Source: Insolitispirillum peregrinum
Lineage (GTDB): Bacteria; Pseudomonadota; Alphaproteobacteria; Rhodospirillales; Rhodospirillaceae
NCBI RefSeq assembly: GCF_900156605.1
Contig: NZ_FTOA01000004.1
Coordinates: 434,001 to 498,000, forward strand
DNA length: 64,000 nucleotides
Direction: 5' to 3'
Part shown: one piece after another, positions 28,553-36,279 of the stretch
How the letters are laid out: each line of letters begins with the position of its first letter
Numbering within the stretch: the stretch's first letter is position 1
Program-made: the position numbers and the translations under genes
The notes under the pieces: generated by a model
Seen by the model: the letters and a program-made list of their open reading frames with translations, nothing else
The model's database searches: none
Told to the model about the DNA's origin: nothing

Positions 28553-28676
28553 CTGAGGGACTCTGGTGGGAAGGGTCGCGGGGCCCTGCCCCGCCCCCCG
28601 CTGGGGCCTGGAGGCCCCAGACCCCCGTTTTGGGGGAAAGGGGGGATCGGGAGCGGCATGGGTCATCGCATCAGAG

Positions 28677-28969
28677 GGTTCGATCTACGCCCCCGTGAGG
28701 GGGCGACTCCGAATCCGGGCGCTTCGGGACTTCGGGGATGTGTTTCAATCCACGCCCCCGTAAGGGGGCGACTTCGACGGGGCGATCTTCGCCCCTCAGG
28801 TCGGGGCGTTTCAATCCACGCCCCCGTAAGGGGGCGACAGACCCATGACCTTGATTTTTGGTTCATTGTCAGGGTTTCAATCCACGCCCCCGTAAGGGGG
28901 CGACAACCAACACATCGCCCAGCCTCAAAGCCATGTGCGTTTCAATCCACGCCCCCGTAAGGGGGCGAC
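28677..28969 (-). CRISPR. Orphan CRISPR array, type I-C-like repeats, 5 repeats and 4 spacers
   Basis: Four identical 31-bp repeats lie at 28742-28772, 28808-28838, 28874-28904 and 28939-28969. A degenerate repeat with four mismatches lies at 28677-28707. Spacers are 34, 35, 35 and 34 bp. Read on the minus strand the repeat starts GTCGCCCCCTTACGGGGGCG and ends TGGATTGAAAC, the hallmark of type I-C repeats. The degenerate copy marks the old (trailer) end, so the array reads right to left with its leader right of 28969. No cas gene occurs in the window. Confidence 0.95.
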
Positions 28970-29170
28970 GGCACCCACTATAACAGACTGTCTTTGCTCA
29001 GGAAAAGCCCCCTGTTGCGCGAACCTCTCCGAAATTTCCCGAGAAACATATGTAGGCATACAACACGAAAATCAAAACCGTTTCTTTTCAATAAGATAAC
29101 CGAGCGCGAACCTCCCGGGGATTTCCGACACGCTTGCGGTTCGCGCAAGCAGATATGACAGCACACTCCA
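28970..29170 (-). promoter_or_regulatory. Putative CRISPR leader
   Basis: AT-rich stretch directly beyond the leader-proximal repeat, on the side where new spacers would enter. It includes a perfect 9-bp inverted repeat GCGCGAACC...GGTTCGCGC (29104-29112 and 29138-29146) and a second related half-site GCGCGAACCTCTCCG near 29017. Assignment follows from position and from the degenerate repeat at the other end. Confidence 0.65.
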
Positions 29171-29221
29171 TGGCATGGCATCACTTCACAGCGACAGCCA
29201 TCCGTTACACACATCATCCTG

Positions 29222-29317
29222 AAAAGAAAAAAGAGGGGTTTGAGGACATTGGTCCCCAAGCAGGTCCGGGCAGCAGCCCGGCGGGGTCCCCAAGCAGGTC
29301 CGGGCAGCAGCCCGGCG
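29222..29317. repeat. MITE interior fragment with internal 34-bp duplication
   Basis: The stretch AAGAGGGGTTTGAGGACATT followed by GGTCCCCAAGCAG matches, in reverse, the interior of the element at 33720-33898 (GGGGGTTTGAGGGCATTGGC on its minus strand). The segment GTCCCCAAGCAGGTCCGGGC plus AGCAGCCCGGCG occurs twice, at 29252-29283 and 29286-29317 (period 34). No element ends are visible, so it is a remnant. It separates the CRISPR leader from the next gene. Confidence 0.65.
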
Positions 29318-29346
29318 CACCTCCCACGCGAACCCCGGTGCTCCCC

Positions 29347-30450
29347 TTAACTCACCACCACCTGATTGCGCCCGCCATTCTTGGCGCGGTACAGGGCCTC
29401 GTCGGCGCGCGCCAGCAGGTCGGCGATGGTGCGCGCCTGATCCTCGGCATAGGGCACATCAACCGCCACCCCGATACTGACGGTAAAGCGCAACTCGCTG
29501 CCATCCTTCATCGGCAGACGGATGGCCTCGACCTGCTGGCGCAGGCGTTCGGCCAGCACCACTGCCCCGGCGGCGGCGGTGTTGGGGAGGGTGATGGCGA
29601 ACTCCTCGCCGCCACAACGCCCCAGAACGTCCAGCTCGCGGATGGCCCGGCGGCAGGCATGGGCGAAGCTCTTCAGCGCCTCGTCACCGACGGCATGACC
29701 CCAAGTGTCATTGATCACCTTGAAGTGGTCGATATCCAGCCCCAGCACCGCCAGCGGACGGCCCATGCGGTGGGCATGGTCCAGTTCGAGGTTTGACAGG
29801 TGGTGGAAATGGCGCAGATTGGCGACCCCGGTCAGGGCGTCACGGGTGGCGAGGATTTCCAGTTCTTCCATATGGATGCGGGAATCACTGTAGGTTTTCA
29901 GGCTGAGCGCCAGATCCACCAGCGCCCCGTCATGACTGAGGCGCACCGGCACCCGCCCGACCACCAGCCGCAACAGGGACGTTTGCGGGTCTTCCAGTGC
30001 GGGCGGCTGTCCGCCCTGCCCGGCCACCGGATAGGCCCCGACCGCCAGCCGGTCTGGCCCCAGCGGCAGCACCAGCCGTTGCCATGTCTCGAAATGATCA
30101 CCGAACTTGCCACTGTACGACCGCCACAGCGGGCACTGGTTGCGCTGGGCATAGGTATATTCAAACTCCAGCATTCCGCGCTGGGAAGCGGGCAGAATCT
30201 CGCTCGGCAGCAGGTCGATCACCTCGCCGGTCAGGTCCTTGCCAAAGTTGGCGACAAAGGCGGCGCCATAATGCTGATAGCGGCTTTTGGCGCCGTTCAT
30301 TTCGATGATCAGCATGTGGTCAACGTGCCCGGCAAAGGCCTCCAGCGGCTCGACCGGCGCGCAGTCGCTTTGCCAGGCCAGAAACAGCCGGGCCAGCCGC
30401 TCGTCCATCACCGTACACAGGGTATCCCAGGGAACAGCCATCATCATCAT
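29347..30450 (-). CDS. PAS_5-like diguanylate cyclase
   Basis: A 367-residue soluble protein predicted to make cyclic di-GMP. The N-terminal part (about 20-175) resembles the PAS_5 domain common in Rhodospirillales (YQHYGAAFVANFGKDLTG, EFEYTYAQRNQCPLWRSY, WQRLVLPLGPD). A linker of about 25 residues leads to a GGDEF domain (about 205-365) with TRDALTGVANLRHF, DIDHFKVINDTWGHAVGDEA and the intact active-site motif CGGEEFAI. No transmembrane helix or EAL domain. The start is within four consecutive ATG codons, so the exact first residue is uncertain by three. The SDR gene lies 28 bases upstream on the same strand. Confidence 0.92.
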   Translation of the reverse strand: MMMMAVPWDTLCTVMDERLARLFLAWQSDCAPVEPLEAFAGHVDHMLIIEMNGAKSRYQHYGAAFVANFGKDLTGEVIDLLPSEILPASQRGMLEFEYTYAQRNQCPLWRSYSGKFGDHFETWQRLVLPLGPDRLAVGAYPVAGQGGQPPALEDPQTSLLRLVVGRVPVRLSHDGALVDLALSLKTYSDSRIHMEELEILATRDALTGVANLRHFHHLSNLELDHAHRMGRPLAVLGLDIDHFKVINDTWGHAVGDEALKSFAHACRRAIRELDVLGRCGGEEFAITLPNTAAAGAVVLAERLRQQVEAIRLPMKDGSELRFTVSIGVAVDVPYAEDQARTIADLLARADEALYRAKNGGRNQVVVS

Positions 30451-30478
30451 CGACCCATTGCGCTGCGGAGTCGTGAGC

Positions 30479-31348
30479 TTACCCTTGGGAAAGAAGGGCT
30501 TGCAAGCCCTCGCGGTAGGTCGGATAGCGCAACTGCACCCCCAGCTCCTGTTTGATCAGGTTGTTGCGCACCCGGCGGCTGTCGGCATAAAAGCTGCGGG
30601 CCATCGGCGACAGCTCGGCCTGATCAAAGGGAACATCCGGCGGCGGGTCCATCCCCAGCAACGCGGCAGCATGGCGCAGCGGCTCTTCCGGCGGCGTCGG
30701 CTGGTCGTCGCAGACGTTATAGATGGCGCCGGGACGGGGGCGGGCGATGGAGGCCTGAACCACCGTCGCGATGTCCTCGACATGAATCCGGCCAAACCAC
30801 TGGTTTTCCTTGATGATGCAGCGGGCACCGCCTCGGCGGACCTGATCGAGCGCATTGCGCCCCGGCCCATAAATCCCCGCCAGCCGGAAGATGTGCGCCG
30901 CTGGCGTCAGCGCTTGCCAGTCCCGCTCGGCCCGGTCCCGCCGCGCCGCCCGCGACAGGTTAGGCGCCACGGGTGTCTGTTCATCGACCCAACCGCCCTG
31001 ATGGTCGCCATAGACGCCAGTGGTGGACAGATAGCCGATCCATGCCGCGCCACAGGCCAGCAGGTCATCGCGGTGGACGGTCAGCACCGGGTCGCTGTCA
31101 TCGTCGAGCGAACGCGGGCTGCCGGGGGGAACCGACGACAGGACATGGGTCACGCCGTCGAAGGCCTGCGACGGCAATGGCGTCGAGCCGTCGAACTGCC
31201 ACGGCGTCACCCCCAGCGCCGCCAGCGCGGCACAGCCTTCGGCGCTGCGGCTGGTGCCGTGAACGGTCCAGCCTTCGGCCAGCAGCCGGGTTGCCAGCAC
31301 GCGGCCACTAAAGCCCATGCCAAAGCACAACAGCGAGCGGTGCGTCAT
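30479..31348 (-). CDS. SDR-family NAD(P)-dependent epimerase/oxidoreductase, YeeZ-like
   Basis: A 289-residue extended/atypical SDR. It begins SLLCFGMGFSGRVLATRLLA, a Gly-rich Rossmann motif, and contains YLSTTGVYGDHQGGWVDE, IFRLAGIYGPGRNALDQV, HVEDIATVV and IYNVCDD, which place it with YeeZ-type NAD(P)-dependent epimerases. The start at 31348 overlaps the upstream membrane-protein gene by one base (TGATG), so the two are translationally coupled; a longer frame runs through that gene and is not real. Substrate unknown. Confidence 0.87.
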   Translation of the reverse strand: MTHRSLLCFGMGFSGRVLATRLLAEGWTVHGTSRSAEGCAALAALGVTPWQFDGSTPLPSQAFDGVTHVLSSVPPGSPRSLDDDSDPVLTVHRDDLLACGAAWIGYLSTTGVYGDHQGGWVDEQTPVAPNLSRAARRDRAERDWQALTPAAHIFRLAGIYGPGRNALDQVRRGGARCIIKENQWFGRIHVEDIATVVQASIARPRPGAIYNVCDDQPTPPEEPLRHAAALLGMDPPPDVPFDQAELSPMARSFYADSRRVRNNLIKQELGVQLRYPTYREGLQALLSQG

Positions 31349-32001
31349 CACATCGCCCCTTTCAGCATCATCATTATCATCGTGACAGCCACAACGGTCA
31401 TCGCCTGCACGCCAAAGAAGGCCGCCACCATGCCGGCACTCTGCCAGCCCGACAGCCCCAGCCCGACCCGCGCCGCCCGCCACTGGGCCAGCAGCACCGT
31501 CACCAGCACCGCCAGTTGCAACAGGCGGGCAGCCGGGCTGCCGATGCCTTCCAGCAACAGCAGCAACACCGTTTTCATCAGTTCCGCCCACATGGCAGGC
31601 ACCAGAAACGGCAGCGCGTTGGGGCCGACATCCTCAAGGCTCAGTTTGCGCTGCAGGCGTTTGCCGTGCCAAAAGGCGGTCAGCGCAATGGTCGCCAGAC
31701 TGGCCGCCGCCGCGGCCGCCATCGACGGCAGGATTGCCCCGACCATCATCCGCAGGACCGGATGTTCCAGCAGGTTGGCCAGATGGGCGGCAATCGCCGC
31801 CGGGACCACCGCCTGACTCAGGATAAAGACCCGCCAGTAGGCCCCCGACGTCAGGACAAAGCGGTTAAAGGCGCCAGCCCGGTCAAAGGCCAGTTCTCCG
31901 ACTCCCAGCACGGCAGCAACCGTTTCCTGAACCGGATTGGGGCTCCCGACGGGGAGAGACGGATCTTTTGACACCACACACACCTTTTTGCCTGCCTGCA
32001 C
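31348..32001 (-). CDS. Small multi-pass membrane protein, Yip1-like (paralogue 1)
   Basis: A 217-residue protein with about five hydrophobic helices (about 55-80, 85-110, 130-150, 160-180, 190-215), resembling bacterial Yip1-domain proteins. The frame opens at GTG 32001; a GTG near residue 10 (VSKDPS) has AAGGTG in front and may be the true start. It shares with its neighbour at 32118 the patterns (A)YWRVFILS / (A)FWRVFWLV and WRAARVGLGLSGWQSAG / WQAARFGLCLSRIEAAG, so the two are paralogues. It is coupled to the SDR gene. No function assigned. Confidence 0.72.
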   Translation of the reverse strand: MQAGKKVCVVSKDPSLPVGSPNPVQETVAAVLGVGELAFDRAGAFNRFVLTSGAYWRVFILSQAVVPAAIAAHLANLLEHPVLRMMVGAILPSMAAAAAASLATIALTAFWHGKRLQRKLSLEDVGPNALPFLVPAMWAELMKTVLLLLLEGIGSPAARLLQLAVLVTVLLAQWRAARVGLGLSGWQSAGMVAAFFGVQAMTVVAVTMIMMMLKGAM

Positions 32002-32117
32002 TCGCCAAAGGAGCGTGGCGCTGAAACCTCCGCCCCGCGACAGGGGCTGTGCGCTGAAGATAATAAGCGACAGGGGCGGCGGCTAGAGTGTTTTCCTTAA
32101 AAGTCGGTGCCGATGGC

Positions 32118-32696
32118 TCACAGCCCGGCAATCAGCAGCAACGAGCCATTCACAAACACAAAGCCGACAAACTCGGCACAGGCATAGGCGAGCAGAACAC
32201 CTGCCGCCTCGATGCGCGACAGGCACAAGCCAAAGCGGGCCGCCTGCCAGGCCGTGTAGAGCGCCACCCCGGACAGGGCAACCCGTGGCCACCAGTCCGG
32301 CCAGCCCGACAGTTCCATCCCGAACGACGCCACCCGCCAGACCAGCACCGCGCTCCACAGGACAGCGGCGATCCACAACAGCGGAATCAGGAACCGCAGG
32401 ATCAGATGATCCCACTCTTCCAGCATGCCCATCACCATCATGATCTGCACCGCCGCCGCGCTGCCTCCCAGCACACTCAACCCCACCAGCGCCCCGTGAT
32501 AGGCCACCAGCAGGCTGTCGCGCGCGGTCAGGGCGGCAAAGGCCACTTCGCCGGTCAGGATGATGCCCAGCACCAGCCAGAATACCCGCCAGAACGCTGC
32601 CGGGCTGAGGTCAAGCCTCCCCAGAGCCTCTCGTCGCCCCAGCAGCAGGCCGGTCAGGGCGGGAACAGCGTGGCGGGCGTCTCGTGTCAGGTCCAT
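32118..32696 (-). CDS. Small multi-pass membrane protein, Yip1-like (paralogue 2)
   Basis: A 192-residue protein with five predicted transmembrane helices, paralogous to the preceding gene product. The start ATG at 32696 has AGGGAG eight bases upstream. Visible landmarks are AAFWRVFWLVLGIILTGE, the central ILRFLIPLLWIAAVLWSAVL and the C-terminal WQAARFGLCLSRIEAAG. It is 116 bases upstream of paralogue 1 on the same strand and divergent from a TPR protein. Function is unknown; Yip1-like proteins in bacteria are mostly uncharacterised. Confidence 0.72.
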   Translation of the reverse strand: MDLTRDARHAVPALTGLLLGRREALGRLDLSPAAFWRVFWLVLGIILTGEVAFAALTARDSLLVAYHGALVGLSVLGGSAAAVQIMMVMGMLEEWDHLILRFLIPLLWIAAVLWSAVLVWRVASFGMELSGWPDWWPRVALSGVALYTAWQAARFGLCLSRIEAAGVLLAYACAEFVGFVFVNGSLLLIAGL

Positions 32697-32867
32697 GATC
32701 GCACTCCCTGTGCACCGGATGTCCTACCACATCGGCAATCGCCACGCCGTTTTCTACCCTTCCTCTGGCGTATACGGCGTTTTTCTGCTTCTGTCCTGCT
32801 GACAAACCGGCGTGCCTGCCCCATGGTCAGCGCAGACGGCCCCATTCCAACAGCACCGAGGCATGTG

Positions 32868-33635
32868 GTGAACAAGACAGGCATGTGGATGATCGGCGGT
32901 ATCGTGCTCGCGCTGGGGACGGCGCCACAGGCGGCCCGGGCGGCCGGGCTGGAAGAGATCAATCCCGAAGTGGAATACCGCACCTGTCTGGACATGGTGC
33001 GCAGCAAGCCCAAGGCGGCACTGGAATATGCCGGGCAGTGGGCCGGGCTGGGCGGCGGCATTCCCGCTGAACACTGCAAGGCGTCGGCGATGGATGCGCT
33101 GGGCGAACATCACGCCGCCGCCACCCTGCTGGAAGATCTGGCAACGCAAAAGCGGGCCACCGCCGAAATCAAGGCCAGCCTGCTGCAACAGGCCGCTGCG
33201 GCGTGGAGCAGTGCCGGGCAAACCGAGCGGGCACTGGGGGTGCTGAACGCCGCCATCACCGTCAACCCGCAAAATTCCGACCTGTACGAAGACCGGGCGG
33301 TGCTGCTGGCCAATGACAACAAGCTGTGGGAAGCCATTGACGACCTGAACACCGCCATCGACCACCAGCCGCAACGGGTCAGCGCCCTCGCCCTGCGGGC
33401 TGCCGCCTATCGCCGGTTACAGGTCTATGATCTGGCCGGAGCCGACATTCAGAAGGCGACCAAAATCGCCCCCAAAGACCCGGACCTGTGGCTGGAGGCG
33501 GGCAATCTGGCCCTGGCGATGAAACGCCCGAATGACGCCCGCCAGAACTGGATGGCCGTTCTGCGGCTGGCCCCGGACAGCGCCAGTGCCGACGCTGCCC
33601 GCAACAACATTGAAAAGCTGGATGTGAAACAATAG
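32868..33635 (+). CDS. Exported TPR-repeat protein
   Basis: A 255-residue protein with a signal peptide (MWMIGGIVLALGTAPQAARA, cleavage after about residue 25) and about four tetratricopeptide repeats from residue 50 to the end (ALGEHHAAATLLEDLATQKR; SAGQTERALGVLNAAITVNP; DNKLWEAIDDLNTAIDHQPQ; RLQVYDLAGADIQKATKIAP). The GTG start at 32868 fits the signal peptide and has GAGG seven bases upstream; an ATG at 32823 is possible. TPRs mediate protein contacts; the periplasmic partner is not known. A REP-like repeat begins on its stop codon. Confidence 0.85.
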   Translation: MNKTGMWMIGGIVLALGTAPQAARAAGLEEINPEVEYRTCLDMVRSKPKAALEYAGQWAGLGGGIPAEHCKASAMDALGEHHAAATLLEDLATQKRATAEIKASLLQQAAAAWSSAGQTERALGVLNAAITVNPQNSDLYEDRAVLLANDNKLWEAIDDLNTAIDHQPQRVSALALRAAAYRRLQVYDLAGADIQKATKIAPKDPDLWLEAGNLALAMKRPNDARQNWMAVLRLAPDSASADAARNNIEKLDVKQ

Positions 33636-33719
33636 GGTAGTGAGCGCAAAAGTGGTTCCGGTTTTGCACACAATCACTGCGACAGAACAAAAGGTTAGAG
33701 CAGCGTTCCTGCGCCCGGT
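33633..33719. repeat. REP-like palindromic repeat B2
   Basis: Begins on the stop codon of the TPR gene: TAGGGTAGTGAGCGCAAAAG, TGGTTCCGGTTTTGC..., then TCACTGCGACAGAACAAAAG, GTTAGAGCAGCGTTCCTGCG. It matches repeat B1 through CCTGCG and is then interrupted by the MITE at 33720; a likely remainder (GCACGCTGGTCC) resumes at 33899. Confidence 0.8.
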
Positions 33720-33898
33720 CACAGTACACGACAGTTGGTGGAAATCAGTGCAGGCTGCCGCCTGAACTGCTCGGGGGCCAATGCCCTCAAACCCCCATTT
33801 TTCTTTGAATTCAAAGGAATGGGGTCTGGGGCCGACTGGCCCCGGCGAGGTGTGGAGCAGCGCTCCACGTCCTTGTTCCCTAACTGTCGTGTCCTGTG
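33720..33898 (+). mobile_element. MITE-like element, copy 2 (179 bp)
   Basis: Ends: CACAGTACACGACAGTTGG on the left and CTAACTGTCGTGTCCTGTG on the right, an inverted pair with about 13 of 16 outer bases matching. The interior carries GGCCGACTGGCC, a paired AATGGGG/CCCCCATTT and the GTGGAGCAGCGCTCCAC palindrome. Exactly the same length (179 bp) as copy 4. It interrupts a REP-like repeat. No open frame large enough for a transposase, so it would have been mobilised in trans. Confidence 0.8.
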
Positions 33899-33975
33899 GC
33901 ACGCTGGTCCAAACCTGACCAGACAGGGGCCACCGCCCGGTTTTCCGCGACGACAGCCCCTGTTTGATGGTGAGA

Positions 33976-35658
33976 TCAGGCCGACCGGATCCCGTTCAGG
34001 AACTCTTCGACCGTCTGCCGCAAGCCGACCGCCTCGCGGTTCAGTTCCTGCGCCGCACCGTGAACCTGTCCGGCGGCGCTGCCAACATGGGTTGCCGCCA
34101 GCGACACCCCTTGAATGTTGCGGCTGACCTCATCGGTGCCATGGGCGGCTTCCTGTACGTTGCGGGAAATTTCCTGCGTCGCTGCCCCCTGCTCTTCCAC
34201 CGCCGCCGCAATGCCGGCCGCAATGTGGCTGATCTGCTCGATGGTTCCGACGATCGCGTGAATGGCATCCACCGCGCCGCTGGTTTCCTGTTGTACGGCG
34301 CTGATCTGCTGACCAATCTCATCGGTTGCCCGGCTGGTCTGGTTGGCCAACGATTTGACCTCGTTGGCGACCACCGCAAAGCCCTTGCCCGCCTCGCCCG
34401 CACGGGCAGCCTCGATGGTGGCGTTCAGGGCCAGCAGATTGGTCTGATTGGCCACGTCGTTGATCAGGCTGACCACCTCGCCGATGCGCCCAACCGCCTG
34501 GGTCAGTCCGGCCATGCTGCGGTTGGTGGCCTCGGCCTGCTGCACCGCCTGTGCGGCAATGGCGCTGGAATTCTGCACCTGCCGACTGATCTCGTTGACC
34601 GAGGCATACAGCTCTTCAGTTGCCGCCGCCACCGTCTGCACGTTGGTCGAGGCTTCCTCTGACGCGGTGGCCACTGCCGCACTCTGGGCACTGGTTTCCT
34701 GTGCCCCGCTGGACAGGGTTTGCGACGCCTGGTTCAGATCCTGCACCGAGGTCGAAACGGTCGCCAGCAAGCGATGGATCGAGGTGTCAAAGGTGCTGCA
34801 CAGGCTTTCAATCCGCACAGCGCGCTCACCACGGGCCAGTTCGTCCTGCCGCTCGCGCTCCTGCATCCGCGCCCGTTCGATGGCGTTTTCGCGGAACACT
34901 TCCAGCGACCGGGCAAACGCACCGATTTCGCTTTTGCTGTCGGTGTACTCGATGGTGATCGAGCTGTCCCCGTGCGACAGGCGGTCCATGTTCTGGCTCA
35001 GGCCGTTCAGCGGTTTGGCAATCGAACTGCGGATGACCACCGACAACCCGACCACCACCAGCAGGATCACCACCACGATGCCGCCCAGAATCGCCGCATC
35101 CAGCCAGAAGGTATTGTAAACGCTGTCCATATAGACACTGGCGCACAACACCCAGCCCCATTCGGGAATCACCACGATGTAGGCCAGCTTTTCCACCGGC
35201 TCGTCGGTGCCCGGCTTGGGGCGCCAGTAGGTGATGAAGCCGTGGCCGTCCTTTTTCGCCGCTTGCAGGATGTCGGCCACAAAGCTGCGCCCGGTCTTGT
35301 CCACCTGCTGCTTGCCATCCGTCCGTTCCAGAGCCGGTTCGGTCGGATGCATGACGAACGTCCCGTCCATATCGACGATAAAAATGTAATCGTCTTCGGC
35401 AAAACGGATTGGCCGCAGGGAATTTTTGGCAAACACCTGCGCGCGGCTCGCGCTCATCTCGCCGCTTTTGTCTTTTTCGATGTAGCCCTGCACCACCGAC
35501 GCCGCGCTGTCCACGATGTTGCGGGTGCTGGTCTGACGGTCGTGCATCAGCTCGCTGCGGATCATCAGCAAACTGACAAACATGATGGCAATCATGCCAA
35601 CAACGGAAGCCGCGACGATCAACACCAGTCGCGTCGCGATAGTCATGTTATTGAGCAC
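33976..35658 (-). CDS. Methyl-accepting chemotaxis protein with sCache_2 sensor (paralogue A)
   Basis: A 560-residue chemoreceptor. TM1 is about 10-32; the single-Cache periplasmic domain (about 40-185) has [20 protein letters not shown] and [22 protein letters not shown]2 is about 188-210, followed by HAMP and a signalling domain with the tip in [19 protein letters not shown]. Same length and domain plan as the chemoreceptors at 36280 and 39266. Its Cache domain is the most diverged: the otherwise conserved [14 protein letters not shown] is [14 protein letters not shown], and it lacks ELEGTD (ALERTD instead). That suggests a different ligand. It lacks a CheR-tethering pentapeptide. Confidence 0.95.
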   Translation of the reverse strand: MLNNMTIATRLVLIVAASVVGMIAIMFVSLLMIRSELMHDRQTSTRNIVDSAASVVQGYIEKDKSGEMSASRAQVFAKNSLRPIRFAEDDYIFIVDMDGTFVMHPTEPALERTDGKQQVDKTGRSFVADILQAAKKDGHGFITYWRPKPGTDEPVEKLAYIVVIPEWGWVLCASVYMDSVYNTFWLDAAILGGIVVVILLVVVGLSVVIRSSIAKPLNGLSQNMDRLSHGDSSITIEYTDSKSEIGAFARSLEVFRENAIERARMQERERQDELARGERAVRIESLCSTFDTSIHRLLATVSTSVQDLNQASQTLSSGAQETSAQSAAVATASEEASTNVQTVAAATEELYASVNEISRQVQNSSAIAAQAVQQAEATNRSMAGLTQAVGRIGEVVSLINDVANQTNLLALNATIEAARAGEAGKGFAVVANEVKSLANQTSRATDEIGQQISAVQQETSGAVDAIHAIVGTIEQISHIAAGIAAAVEEQGAATQEISRNVQEAAHGTDEVSRNIQGVSLAATHVGSAAGQVHGAAQELNREAVGLRQTVEEFLNGIRSA

Positions 35659-36045
35659 GGTCCTGGCTCCTGTGTTGTCTTGCCCACCGAAGACAGGGGC
35701 GAGATGGTCCAGTTCTTTGTGTCAAAGGCCGAGGGATCGGTCTGCTGAGGTCTGCAGCACACTGTCCCTTGTTGTTTTATGGCCTTTAAGGCGTCCTCCG
35801 TTCTCAACTGACAGTTCTTCTACACTGTTTTGGGGGTGTTGGTACATGGTTTGTAGACAGGGAATACTTTTATCCCGCCCCATCCATACAACAGTGCAAA
35901 AGGGGTAAAAAAGGCCACGATACCTGTCCATTTTCCTGCGCGATCAGAAACGATGCAATATATTGATATAACAAGATATTATTTTACCTTACCGTAAAAC
36001 ACCGGCCAATCCGCAGTGTGATGGCTGGACTTTTCCGTTTTTCAG
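35659..36045. other. AT-rich intergenic region upstream of chemoreceptor A
   Basis: About 390 bases with low GC (for example the A/T run near 35955-35995). It holds the 5' region of chemoreceptor A and no gene that I can support. A GTCTTGCCCACCGAAGAC hairpin lies at about 35680-35697 close to the start codon. Confidence 0.45.
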
Positions 36046-36084
36046 AAAAAGTAAAAAAGGGCGCTCTCATATGAGAACGCCCTG
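36046..36084 (-). terminator. Intrinsic terminator downstream of chemoreceptor B
   Basis: On the minus strand: AGGGCGTTCTCATATGAGAG followed by CGCCCTTTTTTACTTTTTC. A 12-bp stem with one mismatch pair and a strong T tract. It is now about 195 bases beyond the chemoreceptor stop codon because MITE copy 3 lies between. Confidence 0.85.
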
Positions 36085-36145
36085 ATTGAACGGCACACAA
36101 TTTCATATGTTAACGACTGATGAGAGCTGTGAGCGTGGCTCACAA

Positions 36146-36247
36146 CACAATCCACGACAGTTGGTGGAGAATGGCGGACTACCGTCCACACCTCGCCGAA
36201 GCCTCAAGGCCCCGGCGAGGTGTGGAGCAGCGCTCCACGTTATTTGA
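36146..36247 (+). mobile_element. MITE-like element, copy 3 (deleted, 102 bp)
   Basis: The left end CACAATCCACGACAGTTGG is intact; the interior is shortened but keeps GGCGAGGTGTGGAGCAGCGC and TCCACG. The right inverted end is lost. Flanks GGCTCACAA (36137-36145) and GGCTCACAG (36248-36256) match at 8 of 9 bases. Removing the element and one flank restores a perfect hairpin CTGTGAGC-GTG-GCTCACAG, showing that it inserted in a palindrome. Confidence 0.78.
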
Positions 36248-36279
36248 GGCTCACAGTTCGAGAGCACTTTTCAGGCTTT

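Noticed and set aside
28570-28650. GC-rich hairpins (GGGGCCTGGAGGCCCC, then CCCCCGTTTTGGGGG) between ahpF and the CRISPR array as another MITE copy
   Set aside because: They resemble parts of the MITE interior, but no ends, AT-rich middle or target duplication can be found, so it could be independent GC-rich palindromes.
28678-28690. GGTTCGATCT resembling a tRNA T-loop
   Set aside because: It is part of the degenerate CRISPR repeat; no acceptor, D or anticodon arm surrounds it.
28415-28960. Open reading frame of 181 codons crossing the CRISPR array, with repeated VSIHAPVRGR peptides
   Set aside because: The peptide repeats are direct translations of the CRISPR repeats; such frames are a known source of false genes.
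32088-32867. 260-codon N-terminal extension of the TPR protein
   Set aside because: It runs antisense through the membrane-protein gene at 32118-32696, whereas a signal peptide begins right after the GTG at 32868.
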